64,000 nucleotides of DNA from Aradus depressus (lineage: Eukaryota > Arthropoda > Insecta > Hemiptera > Aradidae): assembly GCA_963662175.1 (NCBI GenBank), contig OY759224.1, positions 28,095,489 through 28,159,488 of the forward strand. The letters are read 5' to 3'. A program made the translations under genes and the position numbers. Positions 21,955-32,410 of this stretch are shown here, one piece after another. The first letter of the stretch is position 1, and the number at the start of each line of letters is the position of its first letter. The notes under the pieces are model-generated. The model was not told the origin of the DNA, made no database searches, and saw nothing but the letters and a program-made list of their open reading frames with translations.

Positions 21955-22210
21955 GAGTTTTTATGTTAAGCTTTCCGACTTCTCTATGGCCGATTTCCCT
22001 TTGGTCGCTCTGGCTGAAAATCAATAGGTGTCATTCTCATGCGGTTTTCGATACACATATAAAATTTTTTGTAGATAAATTCGGGAGTTATGGTGTTTAG
22101 ACACTTTTTTCTTCATTTTTTGAGTCAGGAGGTTAACATGAAACGTTGAAAACTCATCTTCAAATTTCTGACCAACTACATAACTTCCCCTATACTTCGT
22201 AAAGCTGAAT
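21955..22210 (+). repeat. TACTTCCCC repeat, right part
   Basis: From TTGGTCGCTCTGGCTGAAAA through CATATAAAATTTTTTGTAG to CATAACTTCCCCTATACTTCG. Confidence 0.7.
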
Positions 22211-22234
22211 AAATAATTAAAAAAACTCATTATA

Positions 22235-22665
22235 TAAGTTGTTTCCATCGACGCTCTTCTGTAACTGTAAGTTATTGGACTAGGTTGGCGAGTCAAGTTG
22301 ATGGAGAGAAGGAGGCACTAACAGCGCTAGTAACACAGGGCTACAATAGGTGCCCAATCCGCCCTGCGGTGAACTTCACAAAAAAGCGTTGTTTATCAAT
22401 AATAATTTCAAAGCAAGCTAATGGATAAAAAAGTTTAAATTTCGACTTTACAGATAGCTGAACATTCAGTGTGATTTTTTAAAAAGTATCCTAAAGAAAG
22501 ATCGAAAGACTTTATACAAGTTGCTTCAATCGACGCTCTTCTGTAACTGTAAGTTATTGGACTAGGTTGGCGAGTCAAGTTGATGGAACTAACAGCGCTA
22601 GTAACACAGGGCTACAATAGGTGCCCAATCCGCCCTGGGGGGTGAACATCACAAAAAAAAACCCA
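22235..22665. repeat. Direct duplication of about 155 bp
   Basis: 22,235-22,392 and 22,511-22,665 share GACGCTCTTCTGTAACTG, GGCGAGTCAAGTTGATGG and GGCTACAATAGGTGCCC almost base for base. They are offset by about 276 bp, and the second copy lacks a 12-base piece. Confidence 0.85.
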
Positions 22666-23009
22666 AACCTCACCCTTAATTAATTAAAACTCAATTAAAT
22701 CACATTTTAATTAACTTAATGTGTGCCTCTTCAAGTGGCTCTAGGAAATATTCTTGTGTGGCCTCATTACCTACCGTAATTTGAGAAAATAATTTTAGTG
22801 TACATTTCTTTTTAATTACTTACGAGTTCTAAAGTTACTTAGAATATTGATTACTTCATGAAAAGAATTTCATGAAAAGACTGTTTTATATAAAAATAAA
22901 AGAATTCCACCCCAACAGCTAACGAAGCAAAATGTTCTATTCTAGCACTTAAGAATATATTTTAGATGTATTTTAGTATATCAAAAAAAAGTCGTCGATG
23001 GATACCCGG
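22666..23009. other. Non-coding AT-rich stretch
   Basis: No gene or element was found. Confidence 0.6.
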
Positions 23010-23076
23010 CAATGTACTTCCCCAGAACGAATTAATCCATTAACTTATCGCTCCCCCTCCTAAACGTTAATAATTA
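23010..23076 (+). repeat. TACTTCCCC repeat, left end
   Basis: CAATGTACTTCCCCAGAACG to the GTTAATAATTA that became the SINE target; the rest of the repeat is missing. Confidence 0.65.
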
Positions 23077-23411
23077 GGATTAGGTTTTATGACTCATGCC
23101 CGGGCTTTAACTACGAGGTCATATCGCCTACTAACAGAGGGCTCTTTCGTCACTCTGGTGGACATGAGCCCGACTCTACTGTGGGAGTCCTAAATTTTGC
23201 CTACCCTATTTTCACCTAGGGCAGGGGTCTTTAACGAGTACCTGACATCGTACAGGCTCGGGACCATCTCTTAACGTCCCATCTGAAGGACGACGTGCTT
23301 AAGTTTATTTTAACTCCCAGATAAAATAAACTAAGGGCCTCGGTCGGGTTCGAACCCACGTTCTTGAGCGCAGAAGGTAAGCACGCATACCACTGAGCTA
23401 CCGGCGCCCCT
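23077..23411 (-). mobile_element. SINE, full-length, with 11-bp TSD
   Basis: GTTAATAATTA at 23,066-23,076 recurs at 23,412-23,422. The head is complete; the minus-strand tail reads AACCTAATCCT. It is inserted in a TACTTCCCC repeat. Confidence 0.9.
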
Positions 23412-23422
23412 GTTAATAATTA

Positions 23423-23699
23423 TACTTCTTAGTTACAATAATTGCCACACCAAGCGCTAGTTACGTGAAACACCTTATTAATTAAATTTTTTTTTTTTTT
23501 TTAAGAACAAAAAATTATCGGATAATGGATACTAATACAAACAATATCAGAATTGCATTTAGTAAGAAAACTGTATGTGATACAGCAATTTCGGTGTCAT
23601 TTTTGAATTTAGCAGGCCAAAATACATAGAGGGAAGGTAAAATAATCGAAAAATAATATAATAATTTTATGAAAAATAAAGTTTTTTCATCGCTGGCCT
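23423..23699. other. Short non-coding stretch
   Basis: AT-rich; a minus open frame with two hydrophobic stretches at 23,515-23,769 runs into the neighbouring repeat and is not called. Confidence 0.5.
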
Positions 23700-24205
23700 G
23701 TGTAACCAATAGACTTACATCGCAGAATACTAAATTTTGTGTCGATAAATTCATTATATCGGCAGTCATTTATTTTTATTTTTTGTGTTAAGACTCCCCT
23801 CTCATCTACCCCTTCCCTTTGGTCCCTTTGGCTGAAAATTATTAAATAAATAAAACAAACTTATTTTTGAAATATTGTCTATTCCACTAAAGATCTTTAG
23901 TGGAATAGACAATATTTCAAAAATAAGTTTGTTTTATTTATTTATTACAAGTTTCCACAATATGTCCGCGTTTCTCAACTTAGAAGTTATGAAAATTATT
24001 AGTTGTCGTCAGAGGGTTCTGGAAACACATATATTTTGTGTTGATACATTCATTCTACCGAGAGTTATCGTGATCATAGACGTACAGACAGCATATTTAT
24101 TTTTTATTTTTTCATTATTGGAAGGCGGAATACATGAAATTCCGTTGAAAACTCCGCATCGAATATCTGACCGTTTACGTAACTTCCCCTATACTTCGTA
24201 TATCT
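23700..24205 (+). repeat. TACTTCCCC repeat carrying a palindromic insertion
   Basis: Left part to 23,844, right part from 23,990 to CTTCCCCTATACTTCGTATA at about 24,205, split by the insertion at 23,845-23,989. Confidence 0.75.
23845..23989 (+). mobile_element. Palindromic insertion with 12-bp TSD
   Basis: TGAAAATTATTA at 23,833-23,844 recurs at 23,990-24,001. From 23,843 to 23,944 the sequence is a perfect palindrome with 51-bp arms and no spacer, centred on AAAGATCTTT. A 45-bp tail follows. The arms resemble 62,120-62,165 (AGATATTGTCTAATTTCACTA), which belongs to an element with a ribozyme-like motif. Confidence 0.85.
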
Positions 24206-24260
24206 GTGAAAGTACCACAGACCACAGAAAAATGTCACCACAAAATTTAGAATGCTCACA

Positions 24261-24343
24261 CTAGGGTCGGACTCATTTTCATCAGAGCGACAAAGGAACG
24301 CTCTGGTAGTAGACGATATGACCTCGTAATCAAAGCCCGGGCA
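24261..24343 (+). mobile_element. SINE 3' fragment
   Basis: From TAGGGTCGGACTCATTTTC to AAAGCCCGGGC. Confidence 0.75.
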
Positions 24344-24568
24344 AAACCATGTGGCATCTCAAAATTTTGAACGTTTCGAGGGTTGTGGGAGAAATAAGTC
24401 CTATAAGGAATGATCAAATTTTCATTACATTTTACGAGTTGCATCCTTATAAAGCCTGTTGAAACTTAGTTCAGGAAGAAAAAAAGAATGTGCTTGCTCT
24501 CCAATTGTGATTATATTCGACGTTTAAGCGTCTCATACGTGTACCTGACAGTAACCATGAATATATTT

Positions 24569-24650
24569 AGTTGGTTATTGTGACTCATGCCCGGGCTTTA
24601 ACTACGAGATCATATCGCCTACTACCAGAGCGCTTTCATGAGCCCCACTT
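24569..24650 (-). mobile_element. SINE 3' fragment
   Basis: Minus copy from the tail TGACTCATGCCCGGGC to CCAGAGCGCTTTC. Confidence 0.75.
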
Positions 24651-25151
24651 TAATTTGAGGCCAATATTTAATAACGATTAATTTCGCTTTCGTGTCATGA
24701 ATTGTGATTATAATGAGCGGGCTATTTGGTAGCCACCCGACTAGTTTAACACCAGGTCAGCAGGAAATGATACCATGATACCATGAGGCCACGAACCCCG
24801 ACCTGTCTAGATAGTGACATCTACCACACCCACCTCCGAGGTCCCCCTCCCTCTTGGGCATCTCAACGCAAGTTGATTCCTATGAGGCAACCACCATGTG
24901 TAGGCAGACTGTTCACCAAGTGGTGATCCAATGAGTCGAATTGGTGACATCCATACACAACAGTAAATTGAACACACAATGAACCAAATTCGTTACAATG
25001 AATAGACACATCTTGGATTAGATCAAAACCCAACTGAAAGGGGGATTATTCGTTCGAATAAGGTGTCCTTAAAACGGAAAAGACTAGAGATGTTTAAGGG
25101 ATATGCATGCAGAAGTTAGGTTAAATTAGCATGATAGTTGTTAACACTCTC
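24651..25151. other. Non-coding stretch
   Basis: The GC-richer part at 24,730-24,960 has no convincing frame. Confidence 0.5.
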
Positions 25152-25310
25152 ACTTCCCCAGTTCCACGAGGTATAGGGGAAGTTACTTAATCGGCCTATT
25201 CAATGTTAAGTTCAAGTTAGAGAGACAACTATCAATTTACAACGAAATCGGCCCAAAGGAAGAAGGACTCAATAGAGAAAAAAACTCAATAACTGCCATT
25301 ATAGAGGGCG
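25152..25310 (-). repeat. TACTTCCCC repeat fragment
   Basis: Begins ACTTCCCCAGTTCCACGAGG at the right-end hairpin, then AAATCGGCCCAAAGG. Confidence 0.6.
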
Positions 25311-25372
25311 CGGCTATTTATTTATTTATATTTTTATAATTGTTATTTTTATTTTGTTTTCTATAATTCGCA

Positions 25373-25432
25373 CATTTTGACCTGATAAAGGGACGTAAGA
25401 ACGTCCCGAAATGTCGTCGTGAAAAGGCACTT
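25373..25432 (+). ncRNA. Hammerhead-like motif (family B, copy 2)
   Basis: CTGATAA (25,382-25,388), one A, stem GGGACGT/ACGTCCC with loop AAGA, GAAA (25,408-25,411), UG, then UC, the third base of a classic GUC cleavage triplet. Upstream TTTTGAC can pair with downstream GTC-gtg-AAAA as stem I. The core G8 is changed to A, so this copy is probably inactive. Confidence 0.5.
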
Positions 25433-25497
25433 CTGGAAAAGTTATAAAAAATTATTATCTTAATTTTAATTTAATGAAAAAATTATCTACTGTATTT

Positions 25498-25845
25498 TGG
25501 AGGGCGCCGGCAGCTCAGTGGTATGCGTGCTTGTCTTCTGAGCTCAAGAACGTGGGTTCGAAACCCGACCGAGGCCCTTAGTTTATTTTATCTGGGAGGT
25601 AAAATAAACTTAAGCACGCCATCCTTCGGATGGGACGTTAAGCGATGGTCCTGAGCCTGTACGATGTCAGCTACTCGTTAAAGACCCCTACCCTAGGTGA
25701 ATAAAAATTTAGAGTAGGTAAAATTTAGGACTCCCACAGTAGAGTCGGGCTCATGTCCACCAGAGTGACGAAAGAGCGCTCTGGTAGTCGGCGATATGAC
25801 CTCGTAGTTAAAGCCCGGGCATTAGTCATAAAACCTAACCTAACC
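25498..25845 (+). mobile_element. SINE, full-length reference copy, with 12-bp TSD
   Basis: TCTACTGTATTT at 25,486-25,497 recurs at 25,846-25,857, giving a 348-bp element. The tRNA-like head has A box CAGCTCAGTGG and B box GGTTCGAAACC. The body has GGATGGGACGTTAAGCGATG and CCACCAGAGTGACGAAAG. The tail is CATAAAACCTAACCTAACC. RNA polymerase III would start at the head; movement needs a LINE enzyme in trans. Confidence 0.93.
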
Positions 25846-26094
25846 TCTACTGTATTTATTAATATTATTATTCTTGTACTCATATTTTCAATGATTTATT
25901 TATTCATTTCATTTTATTTTTTAGTAGTATTGTTAATTCTAATCCATGTGTGTCAGACTCCAAGAGTTAATATCTGTTTATGTATCTAATTTATAAGCTA
26001 TCTTAATGTACACATTATTATGACGTATCCTATTACCATCTTATGGTACCAATCCACCGACAGGATGGAGACTTTTGTTGAATCTTCGTACTAA

Positions 26095-26240
26095 ATTTCA
26101 TGTCGAACTTTAGTTACATCGATAATTATTAAGGTTTTATTACGTCCTGAATCCACATATGACTCCGGTATTCAACTTAGAATTTCTAACCGATTATATA
26201 ACTGCCTCTATACGATATCTGGGGGAGTAAAACAAAAAAA
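26095..26240 (+). repeat. TACTTCCCC repeat fragment
   Basis: AAATTTCATGTCGAAC to a diverged right end (ACTGCCTCTATACGATATCTG). Confidence 0.5.
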
Positions 26241-26659
26241 AAACAAGTTTCTACATTTGGTTTCATCAGCTGTGAATAGAAATTGTCTGATTATTTACTG
26301 TTTAAATTGAATTACCTTGCAGTTTGTGTTATTTTTTTATTTTCTCTCTCCCGGAATCTAGAGAGGACCTTGAAGGGGTACGATTAACGTCAACCCAGGA
26401 TGTTCTTTGTTTAACCAACACTTGATAATTGTACGTGTCGTTGCCGTCACACTAAGAAATGTACCCACTCTGAGTTACCACAATAAATTAATATGTTAAC
26501 AACGTAATAGGGTGGAGTATTTAGGGGTTTACACCTGGACTCCCGGGCCTTGCCTACTTACCATCTGGAGGAACAAAAAACACAGATCCCGCTTAGCTCT
26601 TAATAAGGCTAACAATCCTAATTTATAGACCCCCCCCCCCCACCCCCATAAAAAAAAAC
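26241..26659. other. Non-coding stretch
   Basis: No gene or element was recognised; a C run lies at 26,630-26,641. Confidence 0.5.
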
Positions 26660-26930
26660 TCGTCAATGTACTTCCCCAGCACGAATTAATTAAGTCGACC
26701 TCCCCCCAACACAAATCGACCGTTTTAATAAATTTCAAAATATCAAATTTTCAATAAATTCATTCTACCGGGAGTCATCGTGTTCACAGACTCACAGACA
26801 GAATTTTTTTTATTCGTTTGTTGAATCAGGGGGTCGAAAAACAAGATATACCTATGAAAACACAATCGAATTTCTGACATATTACATAACCCGCTATATT
26901 TCGTATAGTTTGGGAAGATAGAAACGTCTG
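26660..26930 (+). repeat. TACTTCCCC repeat
   Basis: CAATGTACTTCCCCAGCACG at the left, a shortened interior, and the right end CATTACATAACCCGCTATAT near 26,890. Confidence 0.65.
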
Positions 26931-26978
26931 TAAATCAATGTCTAGGTATTTATAATTTTCGAATATAAAGTGCAGTAG

Positions 26979-27235
26979 AGGGCGCCGGTAGCTCATTGGT
27001 ATGCGTGATTGACTTCTGAACTCAAGAACGTGGGTTCGAAACCCGACCGAGGCCCTTAGTTTATTTTATCTGGAAGGTAAAATAAACTTAAGAGCGCCGT
27101 CCTTCTGATTGGACGTTAAGCGATGGTACCGAGCCTGTACGATGTCAGGTATTCCTTAAAGACCCCTAGGACTCCCACAGTAGAGTCGGGCTCATGTCCA
27201 CCAGAGTGACGAAAGAGCGCTCTGGTAGTAAAAGA
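26979..27235 (+). mobile_element. SINE with internal deletion
   Basis: The head is complete, with both boxes (TAGCTCATTGG, GGTTCGAAACC). The TAGGTGAATAAAAATTTAGG block is deleted and the copy stops after GCTCTGGTAGTA, losing the tail. Confidence 0.85.
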
Positions 27236-27344
27236 TATATAAGTTTGTCCGACAAATAAGTTTGGGAAAATATGGATACGGCCGCTGAAGATATAACGAA
27301 TATACAGATGCGGCCTTAGGAAGAAAAAAGAGAGCAAACCCAGT

Positions 27345-28015
27345 AGTGATGAACATCGCCAGTTGGATCCACGATGGCGGTGAATAACGTCGCCGGTTGA
27401 ATTCCCAATGATCTAGTGAATACTTTCTCTGGCTAGATTCCCGTTGGAAGTGAATAACATCGCTGGCTGGATTCCCAATGGTGTAGTGGTAAACTTCGCT
27501 GTCAGAAGCCCCGCCAGTGTAGAGGTAAGCTTCGCTGGTTGCATTCCCAATGATCTAGTGAATACTTTCTCTGGCTAGATTCCCGTTGGAAGTGAATAAC
27601 GTCGCTGGCTGGATTCTCAATGGTGTAGTGGTAAACTTCCCTGTCAGGAGCCCCGCCAGTGTAGAGGTAAGCTTCGCTGGTTGAATTCCCAATGATCTAG
27701 TGAATACTTTCTCTGGAAGGATTCCCGTTGGAAGTGAATAACGTCGCAGGCTAGATTACCGATGGATCCTGTCTGGAAGCCCGGCAGTCTAGAGTAAGTT
27801 TCGCTGACTGAATTCCCAATGATGTAGTAGTTATTTTCTCTGGCTGAGTCTACAAGGTGGTGAATTACTTCGCTAGTTGGATTCCGGATGGTATAGTGGT
27901 AAGCTTTGCTGCCTGGAAAACTGACGATAGGTAAGCATCGCTGGCTAAAATCCCAATGTTCGTGGTTTGTTTCACTCACTCGATTCCCAATGATGTAATG
28001 GATACCCCAGTTCCC
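27345..28015. repeat. Minisatellite: 142-bp units made of four ~35-bp tRNA-like subunits
   Basis: ATTCCCAATGATCTAGTGAA recurs at 27,401, 27,543 and 27,685, exactly 142 bp apart. Each unit holds four subunits of 34-37 bp containing GATTCCC, AATGGTGTAGTGG and TTCGCTGG variants. TGGTGTAGTGG fits the RNA polymerase III A-box consensus, and GGCTGGATTCC or GGTTGAATTCC is two mismatches from the B box. Units degrade after 27,830. A 111-codon minus-strand open frame through the array is a by-product of the repeat. Confidence 0.85.
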
Positions 28016-28624
28016 GATGGAATAATGTTTACCATTCTGTGGGAAATCGACAGGAATGAAAATTATAAGTGTACACTACTGGCGACGTCGGAATTTGAAC
28101 AGAATCTCTATAGGGTATGAGAAGAACGGTCATTGCTCGCTCAATCATCAAGATCCGTTACTCTGCTACGGTACATTAAGAAGTATTTAAATTCGCCACC
28201 AGACGCAATTCAAGAAAACGCAACTCTAGCGGGTTTAATTGCGATTTCAACCTCCCGTTAAGTTACCTACCCATTGACATTCCTTCTTTGATGAACCAAG
28301 AGTCACGCAATTAAACTTAGAAATAAAATATTCGTTTTTCTCCAGAAGGCAATAAAGTGCTGGAATGTGATGAAGGATACAAACGTATAGTTCACGGCAT
28401 CAAACTAAAAGCAATTACTGAAAATTCGTGAGAGCGCATGGCCGAGGTGGTTATATTTAGCAATTAATAGTACAAGTAACTGTTAATTACTTTTTGATAT
28501 TAAACTCGGTATGTTAGCTCTTTAACTGTTGATCGGATTTTCATGAAATTTCGCAAATAGCAACCTTATAAGCCCAGTTTAAACATAGATTGGGGAACCG
28601 AAACATTTATTTATTTATATATTA
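28016..28624. other. Non-coding stretch
   Basis: 28,080-28,250 is less AT-rich, but no frame with domain or splice support was found. Confidence 0.5.
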
Positions 28625-28918
28625 AGGGCGCCGGTAGCTCAGTGGTATGCGTGTTTGCCTTCTGAGCTCAAGAACGTGGGTTCGAAACCCGGCCGAGGCC
28701 CTTAGTTTATTTTATCTGGGAGGTAAAATAAACTTAAGCACGCTGTCCTTTGGATGGGACGTTAAGCGATGGTCCCGAGCCTATACGATATCAGGTACTC
28801 GTTGAAGACCCCTACCCTAGGTGAATAAAGTTTTAGGATAGGTAAAATTAAGGACTTCCACAGTAAAGTCGGGCTCTTGTTCACGAGACTGACGAAAGAG
28901 CGCTGTGGTAGTAGGCGG
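28625..28918 (+). mobile_element. SINE, 3'-truncated
   Basis: A box TAGCTCAGTGG at 28,635-28,645 and B box GGTTCGAAACC at 28,679-28,689 are both perfect. The copy ends at GTAGTAGGCGG, followed directly by a TACTTCCCC fragment, so the tail was lost. Confidence 0.9.
28635..28689 (+). promoter_or_regulatory. RNA polymerase III internal promoter (A and B boxes) of the SINE
   Basis: The two boxes lie in tRNA-like order and spacing. They are the best preserved in the window together with those of the copy at 25,498. Confidence 0.75.
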
Positions 28919-28919
28919 A

Positions 28920-29155
28920 ATTTTCAATGGAATATTATATTTTCCGATTTCCAGATTCCAAATTTGGAAACAAAAAATGGGGGAGGCTTAACATAAAAAC
29001 TTTAATAACTGCCCATAGAATGAATATATCGAAATATCGAGCCCTCATATAAGTGAAACTGTTTAATATTAGCACCAACAGTCGACTGGTATTGGAGAGG
29101 GAGCGAAAAGTTAATTGATTAATTCGTTCTGGGGAAGGACATTGCCGATGATTCA
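28920..29155 (-). repeat. TACTTCCCC repeat
   Basis: GGGGAGGCTTAACATAAAAAC to CGTTCTGGGGAAGGACATTG at the right. Confidence 0.7.
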
Positions 29156-29164
29156 CCAAGAACT

Positions 29165-29295
29165 TTTATTATTTACAAATAGATATTCACAACACAAGTA
29201 TAAATAAGACATGCAACAAGCAAATTTGCTAAAAGTAAAAAGATGGCATTGTCAAAATTTCAAGAGGGAAAAATCACCCAGGGGGACACTCCGCA
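29165..29295. repeat. Dispersed repeat shared with 42,385-42,510
   Basis: Both stretches read in order ACAACAAGCAAAT or GCAACAAGCAAAT, TGCTAA, ATGGCA.TGTCAAAAT and AACACCCAG or ATCACCCAG. The source element is not recognised. Confidence 0.6.
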
Positions 29296-29296
29296 A

Positions 29297-29588
29297 CGCG
29301 AACCCAACCCCCCGAGGCCTTTGTAAGTTTTTTTATCTGGGAGATGATCCTTGAGCAAGCCGTCCTTTGGATGGGATGTTAAGCGATGGTCCCGAGCCTG
29401 TACGATGTCAGGTACTCGTTAAAGACGCATTCTCTACCTTAGGTGAATAAAAAGTTAGGGTAGGCAAAATTTTGAGGACTCCCACAGTAGAGTCGGGCTC
29501 ATGTCCACCAGAGTGACGAAAGAGCGCTTTGGTAGTAGGCGATATGATCTCGTAGTTAAAGCCCGGGCATGAGTCATAATAACTAAAC
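29297..29588 (+). mobile_element. SINE, 5'-truncated
   Basis: Starts in a degraded B-box (GCGAACCCAACCCCCCGAGG) and runs to AGTCATAATAACTAAACT. Confidence 0.82.
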
Positions 29589-29596
29589 TACAAACG

Positions 29597-29700
29597 AGAA
29601 AAACTGCATCTGTAAAGAATGTATCGACACGAAATTTTATATGTGGATTAAGTCCCTAAGTAAAGCAAAAACTTAGTGGATTGAAAATGAGCTGGGGAAG
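29597..29700 (-). repeat. TACTTCCCC repeat fragment
   Basis: GTATCGACACGAAATTTTAT to GAGCTGGGGAAGTAC. Confidence 0.6.
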
Positions 29701-30069
29701 TACAATTCCATTGATTCATAGACAACGTTTTAGATATATAATACAATCATTCAATTTTTCAAAAGGTTCTCATATTTATATCGAATGTAGTATTATTTTC
29801 TTTTCCTCAATAAAAAAAGTCTATTTTTTCTTCATTTTTTTTTTTTTGTCAAAACGAAATCCGAGTATAAATTACACAAAACTTTCCTGTAACACTGTTA
29901 TACATATCTACATTTGTTATCATTTGATAACACTGTATATACAGATAAATGTACATGTATTTTTAGTCCAATGAAGCTTATACAGCCAATAATTCTTCCA
30001 TTATAACATAGTATGTTTTAAATTTTGAAATTATTCTTATTTTTCAAATTATTAAGGAAAAAGTGGTGG
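29701..30069. other. Non-coding AT-rich stretch
   Basis: No gene or element was recognised. Confidence 0.6.
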
Positions 30070-30325
30070 ATCAGCGGCGATGTACTTCGTCAGAACGAAA
30101 TAATCAATTGATTTTTCATTCCCCTTCCAAAACTGGTCGACCGTTTGCGATAATATTGAACAATTGCCTTACCATTGGGGTTCCTAAATCTTAACTAAAT
30201 TTTGTGTTGATAAATTCATTACATCGGCAGTTATTAAGGTTTTTTGAATTGAGCCCGCTTATTGAAAGATAGTTTTCTTGAGCCCCTAACGCACTGACCA
30301 ATCGGTAGAGGGAATTATATTTATT
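30070..30325 (+). repeat. TACTTCCCC repeat
   Basis: GATGTACTTCGTCAGAACG through TTTTGTGTTGATAAATTCAT to the T-rich boundary. Confidence 0.65.
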
Positions 30326-30374
30326 AATATTAATATTTATTATATCAATATTTTATTATTAAAATTGTATTATG

Positions 30375-30835
30375 TATATCTGGAGTTGAGACATAGATTT
30401 CCATAATTCTTAAAGGTTTCCACAAAATTGCATTCTCAAATAGGTTATTGTTACGTCTAAACACACATTGCTTGGAGTTTGGAAAATATATTTCTCTATT
30501 TCTTAAAGTATTCTATAAAATCGCAGTCTCAAACATTTCATTGTTACCTAAACACAATACCTGGAGTTTGAACAATAGATTTCTCTATTTCTTAAAGTAT
30601 TATATAAAATCGCAGTCTCAAACATTTCATTGTTACCTAAACACAATACCTGGAGTTTGAACAATAGATGTCTCTATTTCTTAAAGTATTCTATAAAATC
30701 GCAGTCTCAAACATGTCATTGTTACCTAAACACAATACATGGAGTTTAAACAATAGATTTTCCTATTTCTTAAAGAATTTCACAAAATCGCAGTCTCAAA
30801 TAGGTTTATTATTACCTGAAAGACACTAAAAATTC
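30375..30835. repeat. Tandem array, period 89 bp, about five units
   Basis: CATTGTTACCTAAACACAAT occurs at about 30,538, 30,627 and 30,716. Units share TGGAGTTTGAACAATAGAT, CTCTATTTCTTAAAGTATT and AAAATCGCAGTCTCAAA. The outer units are diverged. Confidence 0.88.
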
Positions 30836-31494
30836 CAATATTTCTTAAAGAATAAAAAAAAAATCGATAAGATTACAGCCCCAATACCGAACTATTGGGG
30901 TCAATTGGTCAGTAACCAGTTCTTCGGTTAAAGCACGGACAATAAACCTTTCATATTCTAGGTCAAGATTTCTACTCAATTTCGGGAAAACAGCTAACCA
31001 TTTGTGACCAAATCCCATCATAAAGATCTCATTGTCTCTTGTAATAACAGGCGCGAAATTGTAATATGATGCTATAATGAGCTTAGCCCAATTTCATTGC
31101 AAATTATAAATATGTTCTTCTCATCTGTTTAAACATCTAATAATAATTATTGATAAATGTCAAAATATAAACTAATTACGCAAAATGTTAATGTAAATTA
31201 ACGCAAAACTTAGCGAAAAAAAAAAATTAACTTGTGATAATATTGTGACCAAAGTAATTATAGAAACAAAATGAATTGGTAACAACTAATTATCAAACAG
31301 GTGGAACGAGAAAAATAATAATAATAATAACTATTGATAAATACCAGAAACTGACAATTAAATACAATAAATATTAAATTGAGACAGAATTGTTAATATT
31401 CAAAATTATCTTAAAATATTCTACTTAAAAATTAAATTAACTGTAATAATAACATTTAAAATATTAAAATCTTCTCAGTACTCATTTGCTAGTT
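30836..31494. other. Non-coding AT-rich stretch
   Basis: No gene or element was recognised; (AAT)n-like text lies near 31,315. Confidence 0.6.
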
Positions 31495-32035
31495 GATAAA
31501 AAAAAGTCTTCAGGAATCACCCCAGAAAGAAATAACTATTAACTTTTCGCTCCCCCTCCAAATTTGCGCTTTAGTGTTGATAAATTGACATCGGTAGTAA
31601 TTAGAATTTTTGAATTTAGCCCCCTCCCCTGAACCCCCCCTTCCCTTTAGCCGATATCGCTGTAATTTGACAAGTTACGTTCTCATTGCGTTTTGACTTT
31701 AAATATAAAATTTCATGTCGACATTCATTAAATCGTCAGTTATTGGGTTTTTTGAGTTGAGTCTGCCCTCTGACCCCCCCCCCCCCCCCCCCTCTTCTTC
31801 GACCGATTTGGCTTAAAATCGATAGGTGTCGCCCTTAAAGGTTTCTGGATTCACATCTAAAATTTCATGTCAATCGGGAGTTATCGTGTTCACGGAAACA
31901 CACACAAACAGACATTTTTTTTTTCTTATTTGGAATCTAGAGATCGGAAAACATGAAATTTCGTTCAAAACTCCGCATCGAATTTCTGACCGATTACATA
32001 ACTTCCCCTATATACCTGGGAAAGTAATATCCGTC
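31495..32035 (+). repeat. TACTTCCCC repeat, long copy
   Basis: It contains three internal units, a C run (31,774-31,791) and the complete right end (GAATTTCTGACCGATTACAT, ACTTCCCCTATATACCTGG). Confidence 0.8.
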
Positions 32036-32151
32036 ATTATTAAGGTACCATGGGTCGAAATCTTAAAGGTAACCCTTTTAACGGATGTATAACCCCTGAC
32101 AAACTAAAAACTATTGAAGACATAATATCTCCTTCCGTACTTAAGTACACG

Positions 32152-32410
32152 TTACTAAGCTCAAGATCGTGGGTTCGAAACCCAGTCAAGGCACGCTGTC
32201 CTTTGGATGGGACGTTAAGCGATGGTCCCGAGCTTGTACGAAGTCAGGTACTCGTTAAAGTCCCCATCCTAGGTGAATAAAAATTTAGGGTAGGCAAAAT
32301 TTAGGACTCCCATAGTAGAGTCGGGCGCATGTCCACCAGAGTGACGAAAGAGCCCTCTGGTAGTAGGCGACATGTAATTAAAGCCTGGGGGTATGAGCCA
32401 TATTATCTAA
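32152..32410 (+). mobile_element. SINE with head and internal deletion
   Basis: Starts near the B box (GTGGGTTCGAAACCCAGTC). The CTGGGAGGTAAAATAAAC block is missing, and the copy runs to the tail TATGAGCCATATTATC. Confidence 0.82.

Larger units (their letters stand above)
25311..26046 (+). mobile_element. Penelope-like or similar element (family B), copy 2
   Basis: Carries the ribozyme-like block at 25,373, then the same body as copies 1 and 3 up to CTATTACCATCTTATGG; the final ATT tail is lost. A SINE (25,498-25,845) with a clean TSD interrupts it. No reverse transcriptase is present, so Penelope affiliation is inferred only from the ribozyme-like motif. Confidence 0.6.

Noticed and set aside
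21861..22100. Hydrophobic 79-codon frame
   Set aside because: The hydrophobic run comes from a T-rich AT stretch and the rest is TACTTCCCC repeat.
25498..25570. tRNA gene at the SINE heads
   Set aside because: The boxes are present but the head does not fold as a full cloverleaf with a clear anticodon stem, and the same sequence recurs about 30 times with a SINE body.
27644..27979. 111-codon minus-strand frame over the minisatellite
   Set aside because: The repeat unit happens to lack stops in one frame; the period of 142 is not a multiple of three, so no repeated protein unit is kept.
30375..30835. CRISPR-like array
   Set aside because: The repeat units are contiguous with no unique spacers, and the window is eukaryotic.
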